Part shown: positions 51,210-59,253 of the stretch, piece after piece
Layout of the letters: the number at the start of each line of letters is the position of its first letter
Position numbering within the stretch: the first letter of the stretch is position 1
DNA from: a virus
Length of the DNA stretch: 64,000 nt
Direction: 5' to 3' (one strand)
Virus record (IMG/VR): IMGVR_UViG_3300008448_000024
Location: 30,275-94,274 of that record
Program-made: the position numbers and the translations under genes
The notes under the pieces: generated by a model
The model's database searches: none
Seen by the model: only the letters and a program-made list of their open reading frames with translations
What the model was told of the DNA's origin: nothing

Positions 51210-52847
51210 ATGGCAAACTTAGTACAATCGCTTTTAAGCGAATCTGCTCAAACTGCCTTCGCTAGTCAAGACGGTGTATCAGCCAGACTAACGAAAAAGT
51301 GGGCAAAATCTGGACTTCTAGAAGGTCTTCATGATTATGATCAAAAAAGCATGGCAGTATTGCTTGAGAACCAAGCTAAACAATTAGTAGTAGAAACTAC
51401 AAACACAAACCAAGGGGGTTCTACTTGGAGTGGTAATGGAACAGGTGAACAATGGGCTGGCGTTGCTCTTCCATTAGTTCGTAAGATTATGGGTCAGATC
51501 GCATCTAAAGAATTCGTTTCTGTACAACCTATGAATCTTCCTGCTGGTCTAGTATTCTATCTTGATTTCCAATACGGAAGTGAGAAAACTCCATTCACTA
51601 CAGGTAGTTCTATTTATGGTACTCCTTCTGCTAACTTCGGTAACTTAGCTGCTGGTGGTCTTTATGGCGCTGGTAAATTCGGTTATTCACTTAACCAATT
51701 TAGCGCGTCTGGAACTGCAACTATCACTTCTGCTTCTTATGCAGATATCGATTTTAACGCAGATCTTTCAGCTTCTTACGTTGCTGGTCAAGTTAAAAAG
51801 GTAGCTATAGCTTACAGTAATTTACTAACTCCTGATTTAGATGCTGTACGTTCTTTCATTCCTACTTCTGGTTCAAATTTCACAACAACTGGAACTAAAG
51901 TTTTACAAAACTTTACAAAAGTAAACGGAGCTAATATCGAGTTCTTCGTAACTGCATCTACAGCTGAAACTGCTGGTACTGCTTGGACAGTGTTCTACAG
52001 TAAGGAAACAGACTTCAACTCACGTGGTGATTTCGAAGATAGAACTGGTCTTCCTTCAGTGCCTAACGCTGCATCTGCAACTTCAATCGTTATCCCTGAG
52101 ATCAACGTTCAAATGAAGAGCCAAACCATCTCTGCTAAGACTCGTAAGTTAAAAGCACAATGGACTCCTGAATTTGCACAAGATCTTAATGCTTATCAAT
52201 CTCTTGATGCTGAAGCTGAATTAACTGGTATCCTTTCTGAGCACATCTCTCTTGAGATCGATCTTGAAGTAATGGATATGCTAATCAGTAATGCACCTAC
52301 TGTTGAGTATTGGTCAGCTAAGGTTGGTAACCAAATTAATGCATCTGCAACTGATTTCACTTCAAACACTGCGGGTGTATATTACACTCAAATGACTTGG
52401 TTCCAAACTCTTGGTATCAAACTACAAAAAGTATCTAACATCATCCACCAACGTACTTTACGTGGCGGTGCTAACTTCATGGTAGTATCTCCAACTGTTG
52501 CAACTATCCTTGAATCGATCCCTGGATTTGCTGCTGATACAGACGGAGCTGCTGATACAATGAAGTATGCTTATGGTGTACAAAAAATCGGTGCTTTAAA
52601 TAGCCGTTACAAAGTATACAAAAACCCATACATGACTGAAAACGTAATCCTATTAGGTTTCCGTGGTAATCAGTTCCTTGAGTGTGGTGCTGTTTACTCT
52701 CCGTATGTTCCATTGATCATGACTCCTCTTGTGTACGATCCTAATACCTTCACTCCAAGAAAAGGTATCATGACTCGTTACGCGATGACAATGATCAGGC
52801 CGGAGTTTTATGGTTTAGTTGTAGTAGCAGATACAAATGTTATCTAA
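51210..52847 (+). CDS. Major capsid protein (gp23)
   Basis: 545 residues. The gp23 frame is clear: ALPLVRKIMGQIASKEFVSV, QPMNLPAGLVFYLDFQYG, LKAQWTPEFAQDLNAYQSLD, AEAELTGILSEHISLEIDLE, and FNPRKG-like TFTPRKGIMTRYAMTMIRPE. The N-terminus MANLVQSLLSESAQTAF is itself a tag-like stretch with L-S-E, and further L-L-E sites occur at residues 36-38 and 51-53. T4 gp23 is cut after residue 65 in maturation. Codon use is richer in C-ending codons than in its neighbours, in keeping with very high expression. A terminator follows. Confidence 0.95.
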   Translation: MANLVQSLLSESAQTAFASQDGVSARLTKKWAKSGLLEGLHDYDQKSMAVLLENQAKQLVVETTNTNQGGSTWSGNGTGEQWAGVALPLVRKIMGQIASKEFVSVQPMNLPAGLVFYLDFQYGSEKTPFTTGSSIYGTPSANFGNLAAGGLYGAGKFGYSLNQFSASGTATITSASYADIDFNADLSASYVAGQVKKVAIAYSNLLTPDLDAVRSFIPTSGSNFTTTGTKVLQNFTKVNGANIEFFVTASTAETAGTAWTVFYSKETDFNSRGDFEDRTGLPSVPNAASATSIVIPEINVQMKSQTISAKTRKLKAQWTPEFAQDLNAYQSLDAEAELTGILSEHISLEIDLEVMDMLISNAPTVEYWSAKVGNQINASATDFTSNTAGVYYTQMTWFQTLGIKLQKVSNIIHQRTLRGGANFMVVSPTVATILESIPGFAADTDGAADTMKYAYGVQKIGALNSRYKVYKNPYMTENVILLGFRGNQFLECGAVYSPYVPLIMTPLVYDPNTFTPRKGIMTRYAMTMIRPEFYGLVVVADTNVI

Positions 52848-52872
52848 TATTAACACCATATACTAAAACGAA

Positions 52873-52900
52873 AAGACCCATTAATTTGGGTCTTTTTTTT
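52873..52900 (+). terminator. Rho-independent terminator
   Basis: aagaccca (52873-52880) pairs with tgggtctt (52887-52894) around ttaatt and runs into T residues to 52900, after the capsid gene. Confidence 0.9.
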
Positions 52901-52920
52901 ATAGTATCCATAAAATTCAC

Positions 52921-52928
52921 ATATTTAT
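52921..52928 (+). promoter_or_regulatory. ATATTTAT late-promoter-like box
   Basis: cATATTTATA ends 13 bases before the ATG of the GIY-YIG gene, after the capsid terminator. Confidence 0.55.
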
Positions 52929-52941
52929 AATAAAGAATTCT

Positions 52942-53511
52942 ATGGAATATTGCGTATATCTTTTTACATTCCCAAATGGAAAATACTATGTAGGAAGAAC
53001 TAACGACTATGAGCAAAGGTTGGCTACACATAAACACAAAGCTAATAAAAAAACTAAACACGAATTGTATTGGGCTATAAAAAAATATGGTTGGGATAAT
53101 ATAAAAAAAGAAGTCTTAGAAAAAGCTAATACGCTAGACGAAATAGTAGCAATGGAGTATGAATATATAGTTAAATACAATAGCATAAGAAATGGATACA
53201 ATATGACAGAAAATACGAATGTGGGTGGTAATAATTGGATAGGTAAAAAAGATTCTCGAGAATTTTTAGAATTTAAACAATATATGAGCGAAATAATGTG
53301 CGGAGAAAATAATGGTATGTATGGCAAATCCCATTCAGATAAGACTATTAAATTACAGAAAGAAAAAGCTAAAGGTCGGTTTTCTCTTCCTTGGTTTATA
53401 GAAAAATATGGAGAACATGAAGGTAAAATTAAATATGAAAATAGAAGAGAGTTTTTAAAAAATAGACAACTAAAAAGATCAAATGATGGAAAATTCTCTA
53501 CTTTAAAATAA
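52942..53511 (+). CDS. GIY-YIG homing endonuclease with NUMOD3
   Basis: 189 residues. EYCVYLFTFPNGKYYVGRTN carries the VYL and YVG elements of the GIY-YIG nuclease domain, with ELYWAIKKYGWDNIKKEVLE following. CGENNGMYGKSHSDKTIKLQ near residue 125 is a NUMOD3 DNA-binding motif; a further KYGEHEGKIKYENRREF repeat follows. It is a freestanding homing endonuclease inserted between the capsid and PhoH genes, flanked by its own promoter-like box and a terminator. Base composition is more AT-rich than the capsid gene. Confidence 0.85.
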   Translation: MEYCVYLFTFPNGKYYVGRTNDYEQRLATHKHKANKKTKHELYWAIKKYGWDNIKKEVLEKANTLDEIVAMEYEYIVKYNSIRNGYNMTENTNVGGNNWIGKKDSREFLEFKQYMSEIMCGENNGMYGKSHSDKTIKLQKEKAKGRFSLPWFIEKYGEHEGKIKYENRREFLKNRQLKRSNDGKFSTLK

Positions 53512-53531
53512 TAAACCGTTTAAATAAAATT

Positions 53532-53557
53532 GGCCAGCCTGTAAGCTGGCCTTTTTT
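53532..53557 (+). terminator. Rho-independent terminator
   Basis: ggccagc (53532-53538) pairs with gctggcc (53545-53551), loop ctgtaa, followed by six T residues. Confidence 0.9.
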
Positions 53558-53607
53558 ATGCCTAGACTCACCCAAGCTTCTAGATTAATGTATTATTTCT
53601 TCTTAAG

Positions 53608-53698
53608 TATAACATATAGGTAAAAAAATAGACTGATAATGAGCTTCTGGTGTGATTTGGGAGAGCTAAACTATTTTTAGTTTATTTGCAGTCATTGC
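53608..53698 (+). promoter_or_regulatory. Leader element shared with 7003-7101
   Basis: tataacatatagg (53608-53620) is the exact reverse complement of 7003-7015. Then gact (53631), atgagct (53639), GTGtG and TTGGGAgAG follow in the same order and spacing as in the 7031 leader, and an ATATTTAT box and a gene start follow at similar distances. The element occurs after a terminator in both places. Confidence 0.4.
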
Positions 53699-53706
53699 AT
53701 ATTTAT
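53699..53706 (+). promoter_or_regulatory. ATATTTAT late-promoter-like box
   Basis: cATATTTATA ends 18 bases before the ATG of the PhoH-like gene at 53725. Confidence 0.55.
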
Positions 53707-53724
53707 ATCAAACACAGTTGCACA

Positions 53725-54399
53725 ATGGAAAATCAAGCTAGTCAACAAAAAAGAAAGCCTAAAAATCCAATAAGATTTCAAGTTACATTAAACGAAGAAC
53801 AAAAATCAGCTAAAGCGATTATTTTAAATAGTAAAATAACTGTTATAAAAGGTGGAGCAGGTTCTGGTAAATCGATGGTTGCGGCACAGGTTGCATTAGA
53901 TCTTTTATTTACTAGACAAGTAGAAAGAATAATTCTAACAAGACCAGCAGTTACTTCAGGAGAAGAACTAGGTTTTATGCCTGGAGATAAAGATGCTAAA
54001 CTTGCACCATATACTGCCGCTATCTATGATAATATGTATAGGTTATATAACAAAGAAAAGATAGATAAAGAAATATCTGAAGGTAATATAGAGGTAATAC
54101 CCGTGGCTTTTATGAGAGGTAGAAATTTATCTAAATGTTGTGTAGTTGTTGATGAGGGACAAAATATAACTCATAGACAAATGGAACTAATATTAGGTAG
54201 ATTGTGTGAAGGAAGTAAAATGATTATTTGTGGAGATACAGCACAAGTTGATTTAAAAGATAGAAAACAGTCTGGTTTTTCTTTTATATGCAATAACCTA
54301 ACACTAGTACCTGGATTTTCTGTAGTTACATTAAAAACAAACCATAGAGATCCAATAGTTGAAGAGATTTTAAAAATATATAACGATCATAGAGATTAA
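53725..54399 (+). CDS. phoH: PhoH-like ATPase
   Basis: 224 residues starting MENQASQQKRKPKNP. Walker A is VIKGGAGSGKSMVAAQVALD (Lys49). IILTRPAVTSGEELGFMPGD is the PhoH RP motif, CCVVVDEGQNITHRQMELIL the Walker B region, and MIICGDTAQVDLKDRKQSG and LKTNHRDPIVEEIL complete the family set. PhoH ATPases are widespread in aquatic phages; the role in infection is not settled. The start at 53725 is chosen by motif spacing and the ATATTTAT box; an in-frame ATG at 53686 precedes the box. Confidence 0.9.
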   Translation: MENQASQQKRKPKNPIRFQVTLNEEQKSAKAIILNSKITVIKGGAGSGKSMVAAQVALDLLFTRQVERIILTRPAVTSGEELGFMPGDKDAKLAPYTAAIYDNMYRLYNKEKIDKEISEGNIEVIPVAFMRGRNLSKCCVVVDEGQNITHRQMELILGRLCEGSKMIICGDTAQVDLKDRKQSGFSFICNNLTLVPGFSVVTLKTNHRDPIVEEILKIYNDHRD

Positions 54400-54410
54400 A
54401 AAAATAAATA

Positions 54411-55577
54411 ATGAGTAACCCTAACATATATGACGGAACTCCTATACCAATATCTGGTAGTACTCCGTTTGGATTTTATGATAACGATGCAAGATTTCAG
54501 GCAGACGGCCCGAAAGTTGCTAATTTTGTTGCGAGAAAATTAGGGTATGGCGTAATGGACGTTGAATTAGATGATCTAAATATTTACGCATGTTTTGAAG
54601 AAGCTGTATCAGTTTATGCAGAAGAAGTGTATCAACACAAAATAAAAGATAACTATCTAAGTTTAGAGGGATCACCTACTAATACGCAACTTAATAATAT
54701 AGTTGTTACTCCATCTTTAAGTAATGTTATTGCTATAGCAGATGATTATGGAGAAGCAGCAGGCGTTGGAGGTAATATAGAATGGTATACAGGATCTCTT
54801 TACATGACTAAAAATAAACAAGTTTATGATTTACAAGAGTGGGCGATTGCTTCAGCTAGTATGAGCGCAACAGATAGAATACAAATAAAGAGAGTATTCT
54901 ACGAAGCAAATCCTGCGATTAATCAATACTATGATCCATATATAGGTGGATCTATAAACTATCAAGGCGCTACTGAAAATTTTGGATGGGCGAGTTATTC
55001 TCCTGGTTTGAACTTTGTATTATTTCCGATTTATTGGGACATACAAAGAATACAAGAGATCGAGATGTCAAATCATGTTAGAAGATCTGCTTTTTCTTTT
55101 GAATTAGTGAATAACAAATTAAGAATATTCCCAATACCTGAGGTTGATGGAATGATGCTTTATTTCCAATATAGTAAAAGAAGTGAATCATCTAATATCG
55201 CCTCAAGTAGTTATTATGGAACTAATTCAGGCTTAGTAACGAATCCTTCAAATGTGCCTTATGGTACTATTACTTATAATGAAATAAATTATCCAGGAAA
55301 ACAATGGATTTATGAATACACTTTAGCATTAGCTTCAGAATTATTAGGACTAATTAGAGGTAAGTATAATAATATTCCAATACCTGGAGCTGATGTTACT
55401 TTAAATGCAAATGATTTAGTAAGTAAAGGTAAAGATGCGCAAACTTCTTTAAGAGAAAAACTTAGAACTGATTTAGAAGACATGAGTAGAAGATCTCAAT
55501 TAGAAAGAAAGCAATCTGAGAACCAATCTTTAAATGATACCTTAAATCAAATACCAATACCAATATTTATAATATAA
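54411..55577 (+). CDS. Neck protein gp13-like
   Basis: 388 residues. FVARKLGYGVMDVELDDLNI then YACFEEAVSVYAEEVYQHKI is the conserved R-x-L-G...V-E-L-x-D-x-x-I...E-A block of head-tail connector (gp13) proteins. The middle has LNFVLFPIYWDIQRIQEIEM and MLYFQYSKRSESS. T4 gp13 forms the neck with gp14 after packaging. Length exceeds T4 gp13 (309) with extra Asn/Gly-rich segments. Confidence 0.7.
   Translation: MSNPNIYDGTPIPISGSTPFGFYDNDARFQADGPKVANFVARKLGYGVMDVELDDLNIYACFEEAVSVYAEEVYQHKIKDNYLSLEGSPTNTQLNNIVVTPSLSNVIAIADDYGEAAGVGGNIEWYTGSLYMTKNKQVYDLQEWAIASASMSATDRIQIKRVFYEANPAINQYYDPYIGGSINYQGATENFGWASYSPGLNFVLFPIYWDIQRIQEIEMSNHVRRSAFSFELVNNKLRIFPIPEVDGMMLYFQYSKRSESSNIASSSYYGTNSGLVTNPSNVPYGTITYNEINYPGKQWIYEYTLALASELLGLIRGKYNNIPIPGADVTLNANDLVSKGKDAQTSLREKLRTDLEDMSRRSQLERKQSENQSLNDTLNQIPIPIFII
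55563..55570 (+). promoter_or_regulatory. ATATTTAT late-promoter-like box inside the end of the gp13-like gene
   Basis: aATATTTATA overlaps the last codons of the gp13-like gene and ends six bases before the gp14-like ATG. The location within a coding region could make it fortuitous. Confidence 0.35.
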
Positions 55578-56068
55578 TGGCACTTTTTGGATCAAGACGC
55601 GATATAGGCACTTTTACTGGCATATCAAGAGAATTATTAGAAAATATAATATCTCAAAATTGCGGGTATTATAAAGTGATGTTAAATGATACAAAAATAA
55701 ATGTATATGGTGAAGGTCAAACTAAATATTATGTAGGACCAGTATTAATAAACTGCCTTATAGAAAGAGGGGATTTTACGTTTAAAAAAGAAGAATTTGG
55801 AGTTGATGTAGATAGAGATGTTACTTTTAGATTTTTAAAATATCATTTAGTACAAGCAAATATAGTCCCTGAAGTAGGAGATGTTATAATGTACAATGAA
55901 TCATATTATCAAGTAGATAATACAAATGAAAACCAATTAATAGTTGGTAAAGATAACGAATATTCTTATGAGAGTGGATTACAAAATTTTGGTGATTCAT
56001 ACTCTATAATACTATCAACTCACTTAACAAGTCCTGATGTATTAGGTATAAAAGAAAATAGATTATAA
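55577..56068 (+). CDS. Neck protein gp14-like
   Basis: 163 residues. VDVDRDVTFRFLKYHLVQAN then IVPEVGDVIMYNESYYQVDN matches the P-x-x-G-D-(L/V)-I...N...(F/Y) stretch of gp14 neck proteins, followed by NENQLIVGKDNEYSYESG. It is shorter than T4 gp14 (256). It shares a base with its neighbours on both sides and so is cotranslated with gp13- and gp15-like genes. Confidence 0.6.
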   Translation: MALFGSRRDIGTFTGISRELLENIISQNCGYYKVMLNDTKINVYGEGQTKYYVGPVLINCLIERGDFTFKKEEFGVDVDRDVTFRFLKYHLVQANIVPEVGDVIMYNESYYQVDNTNENQLIVGKDNEYSYESGLQNFGDSYSIILSTHLTSPDVLGIKENRL

Positions 56069-57324
56069 TGAATCAAGGAACCAGAGCAAGATCACGCAGA
56101 GAATTTATGACTTCTTTATCGGAGCCATATGTTAGTGGATATACTGACCCCACTAAAGTATTTTCTGAACCAAAAAAATCTGGACAACCTGAAATAAATA
56201 GAGCATATCAAATATCTTCAGACGACCAATTAGATAAAGATTTTTCTATTGGAATAAAAGACATAGATGAAGCTGTTATGCATTATTTTAATAATGTGTT
56301 AAAGCTATATGTTATACAAAATAATACAAAAGTTAATATTCCTATAATGTATGGAAATGCTGAGAGTTGGAAAAACTTTCAAGCAGACGGATACTATAGA
56401 GATAAGGAAGGGAAGCTAATGGCTCCACTTTTGATTTTTAAAAGAAATAGCGTTACTCAAAATAGAGATTTAGGGTTTAAATTAGATGGTAACCTAGCTC
56501 ACAATTTACAACTATTTCAAAAAAAGTATTCAAACAGAAATTTCTATAGTAATTTTTCAGTGCTTTCTAATAGAAGTCCAGAAACAGAATACATAGCAGT
56601 TGTGACCCCTGACTATGTGACTATAGAATATGAATGTGTAGTATGGACACATTTTGTAGAACAAATGGATAAAGTAATAGAAGCTTTAAACTTTTCATCC
56701 AGAGCTTATTGGGGAGATCCAAATAGATTTCAATTTTATAGCTCTATTGAAACTTTTACTGATACAACTACTTATGCGCAAGGTGAAGATAGATTAATAA
56801 AAACAAATTTTAATATAACCTTAAATGGTTATCTAATACCTGATACAATAAATAAAAAATTAGCAAACGCTAATAAATATTATGGCGTATCAAAAGTTGT
56901 TTTTGGATTAGAAGCAACAAATTCACCAATAGAAAATCTAGATGTTGCTAAAAGAAGCTCATCTAAGAAACTATCGAATATTATTGCTGCAGATTCTACA
57001 AATACTGTAATACAAATAACACAAAATCAAGGCGTGGATCCTACAACAGTAACATACTTAAATACAAATACGCAAAAAGAAGGCGCATTTATAAATGAAA
57101 CAACAATAGAGTTTCCAGCTATTTGGCTTACTGCACCAACAGGTCTTCCGGCAACTTCTGTTGATAACTTTACGTTTTTCTGTAATGGTCAATTCATAGA
57201 AAAGACAGCTATTGTAAGCTTCACACAATTTAGTGGAGTATCAACATTAGTGATAGATCCAGTTATATTACAATATACTTTTGAAGAAACTGATGAAATA
57301 GTAGGAATAGGAAAATGGGCATAA
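56068..57324 (+). CDS. Tail completion and sheath stabilizer gp15-like
   Basis: 418 residues. VTIEYECVVWTHFVEQMDKV then IEALNFSSRAYWGDPNRFQF corresponds to the I-x-Y-E-x-x-(I/V)...Q-(I/M)-x-x-(I/V) helix of gp15. RLIKTNFNITLNGYLIPDT corresponds to the later F-x-(V/L)-N-G-(W/Y) strand. T4 gp15 caps the tail tube and joins it to the head; this protein is longer (T4: 272), with an extra C-terminal domain. Position after gp13 and gp14 supports it. Confidence 0.65.
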   Translation: MNQGTRARSRREFMTSLSEPYVSGYTDPTKVFSEPKKSGQPEINRAYQISSDDQLDKDFSIGIKDIDEAVMHYFNNVLKLYVIQNNTKVNIPIMYGNAESWKNFQADGYYRDKEGKLMAPLLIFKRNSVTQNRDLGFKLDGNLAHNLQLFQKKYSNRNFYSNFSVLSNRSPETEYIAVVTPDYVTIEYECVVWTHFVEQMDKVIEALNFSSRAYWGDPNRFQFYSSIETFTDTTTYAQGEDRLIKTNFNITLNGYLIPDTINKKLANANKYYGVSKVVFGLEATNSPIENLDVAKRSSSKKLSNIIAADSTNTVIQITQNQGVDPTTVTYLNTNTQKEGAFINETTIEFPAIWLTAPTGLPATSVDNFTFFCNGQFIEKTAIVSFTQFSGVSTLVIDPVILQYTFEETDEIVGIGKWA

Positions 57325-57325
57325 T

Positions 57326-57628
57326 ATGGCAAAACTAAAATTAAAACAAATATTATCCAATTTACATTATGATGCTAATAATGATCAGTTAATTCTTAGT
57401 GGATCTAAAACTCCTGCGGGTTTACAAAATTGGGAAGATGTTGATCAAAATTGGAATGAAGCATTAGGTACTTGGGAAGGTAGCAGAGCAAATATACCAG
57501 ATTTTGTAATACATGGATCTACATATGTAACATCAAGTGTATATACAACTGGATCAATAACTATAGAAGGCGTAGATACATTTGGAGATAGCGGTAGTTT
57601 TGACACAATAGATTTAGGAGAATATTAA
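57326..57628 (+). CDS. Small beta-rich protein preceding the tail-fibre genes
   Basis: 100 residues beginning AKLKLKQILSNLHYDANNDQ, LILSGSKTPAGLQNW, then a repetitive beta end (TYVTSSVYTTGSITIEGVDT). The composition resembles the neck of fibre proteins downstream. No family is recognised; perhaps a fibre attachment or adaptor protein. Confidence 0.5.
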   Translation: MAKLKLKQILSNLHYDANNDQLILSGSKTPAGLQNWEDVDQNWNEALGTWEGSRANIPDFVIHGSTYVTSSVYTTGSITIEGVDTFGDSGSFDTIDLGEY

Positions 57629-57644
57629 ATAATTATATAAGATT

Positions 57645-59090
57645 ATGTCATCATTAACTGGACAAAAAATTAAAGACACATACCAATCGTTGTTAAAAAC
57701 AGACGATAATGGTTTAGTAACTAATGCTTTTAAAAATATTACGGATGGTAGTGGAAGCGCTAGCGGATTATATCTTAAAAATAATGGTGTTCTTTTAAGT
57801 GGATCTGTAGATATATCTGGAAGCTTAAATGCCATTAGTATAACTGGTTCATTACGAGGTACTTCTAGCTTTGCTATATCAGCTTCTTGGGCACCAAGTA
57901 GTCCAGCTATACCAGGCGGATCTGATACTCAAATTCAATTTAATAGTGGAAGTACTCTCTTTGGCAGTGAAGCGTTTAAATATATATATGAAAGTCAAAG
58001 CCTACAACATGGGTATACAACTGAAGCTATAGGAGCATATTCGCATACAGAAGGATCTAATACAGTTGCATCTGGCGATTATTCACATGCTGAAGGAACA
58101 GACACAGTAGCATCAGGCTCTTACTCACATGCTGAAGGTAATAGTACACAAGCAGTGGGAAGTTACTCACATGCTGAAGGTAATAGTACACAAGCAATGG
58201 GAAATTACTCACACGCTGAAGGTATTGTTACGCAAGCGATAGGCGGTTTTTCACATGCAGAAGGTTGGGGCGCACAAGCAATAGGAGGTTACTCACATGC
58301 AGAAGGCTATAGTACACAAACAATAGGAGACTATTCCCATGCTGAAGGAAACTCTACACAAGCAATAGGAGAGGGATCACATGCAGAAGGCAATATGACA
58401 TATGCGTCAGGCGCTTATTCTCATGCTGAAGGTTATTTGACTACCGCGAGCGCTAACTGGTCACATGCAGAAGGTCGTCTTACAAGGGCTAGGAGTGAAG
58501 GTTCACATGCAGAAGGTACAGGGGCTGTAGCATCAGGCATTTATTCACATGCTGAAGGTTATTTAACGCTAGCTACAGGATCATATTCGCATGCAGAAGG
58601 ACAATTAACACAAGCTATAGGCGTGGGTTCACATGCAGAAGGCTCTAGTACTATGGCCATAGGCGATAGTTCCCATGTAGAGGGCCTCAGCGCTTTGGCA
58701 TTTGGAGATTATTCTCATGCAGAAGGAGCAGGAGCAGTAACCATAGGATTCGGTTCACATGCAGAAGGACAAGGAACTATCGCATCAGGTTCATACCAAC
58801 ACGTATCAGGCCAATATAACCAACACAACAACGACACATCATATTTCGTAGTAGGTATAGGATTAGATGATACTTCTAGAAAAGATGGCTTCACAGTAGA
58901 TGTAGATTCAAACGGAAGTGGATCGATAATGATACCGTGCAATGATTCTCAAGGCGGAATAATATTTCCTTTAAATCCTAAGATTGGTTCTATGTTTATA
59001 GATCCAATAAACAACCTATTTTATGTATTCACCGGAAATGGAGCAACAGGTTGGACATATGCATCCCTCATCCCCGTAACTCCACCATAA
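57645..59090 (+). CDS. Tail fibre with 18 YadA-like SHAEG repeats
   Basis: 481 residues. An N-terminal fibre region (DISGSLNAISITGSLRGTSS) is followed from about residue 132 by eighteen 14-residue units centred on S-H-A-E-G (one T and one V variant), the left-handed beta-roll found in the YadA/adhesin head domain. A C-terminal domain then has YFVVGIGLDDTSRKDGFTVD, NPKIGSMFIDPINN and LFYVFTGNGATGW. The repeat forms a trimeric shaft. It probably projects from the tail and binds a host surface structure; that is inference. Confidence 0.8.
   Translation: MSSLTGQKIKDTYQSLLKTDDNGLVTNAFKNITDGSGSASGLYLKNNGVLLSGSVDISGSLNAISITGSLRGTSSFAISASWAPSSPAIPGGSDTQIQFNSGSTLFGSEAFKYIYESQSLQHGYTTEAIGAYSHTEGSNTVASGDYSHAEGTDTVASGSYSHAEGNSTQAVGSYSHAEGNSTQAMGNYSHAEGIVTQAIGGFSHAEGWGAQAIGGYSHAEGYSTQTIGDYSHAEGNSTQAIGEGSHAEGNMTYASGAYSHAEGYLTTASANWSHAEGRLTRARSEGSHAEGTGAVASGIYSHAEGYLTLATGSYSHAEGQLTQAIGVGSHAEGSSTMAIGDSSHVEGLSALAFGDYSHAEGAGAVTIGFGSHAEGQGTIASGSYQHVSGQYNQHNNDTSYFVVGIGLDDTSRKDGFTVDVDSNGSGSIMIPCNDSQGGIIFPLNPKIGSMFIDPINNLFYVFTGNGATGWTYASLIPVTPP
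58038..58793 (+). repeat. Tandem 42-bp repeats encoding 14-residue SH(A)EG units
   Basis: Eighteen in-frame units of 42 bases, starting with the Tyr codon at 58038. The core S-H-A-E-G is invariant apart from one Thr and one Val, and the flanking positions vary in size and charge. Some neighbouring units are almost the same (the NSTQAVGS and NSTQAMGN pair), suggesting recent duplication. Confidence 0.9.
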
Positions 59091-59191
59091 GCGGTTTACT
59101 TTACGTATTTAACAGAAACGGTAAAATAAAGATAGGAATGTTTATTTGGATAGGAACTTGGCAGCAAATATAGAGAGAACACATTAATAGC

Positions 59192-59199
59192 ATATTTAT
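59192..59199 (+). promoter_or_regulatory. ATATTTAT late-promoter-like box
   Basis: cATATTTAT in the 163-base gap between fibre genes, 54 bases before the ATG at 59254. The leader contains small repeats of tag and agctacatagct but no terminator was recognised. Confidence 0.5.
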
Positions 59200-59253
59200 T
59201 ACTAGCTACATAGCTATACATAATATTAGTACATACTAATCCATACCTGACAT

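Noticed and set aside
58038-58793. CRISPR array
   Set aside because: The 42-base repeats are in frame and encode protein; there are no spacers of uniform length and no cas genes.
59091-59253. Terminator between fibre genes
   Set aside because: The possible tttac/gtaaa pairing is weak and not followed by a T run.
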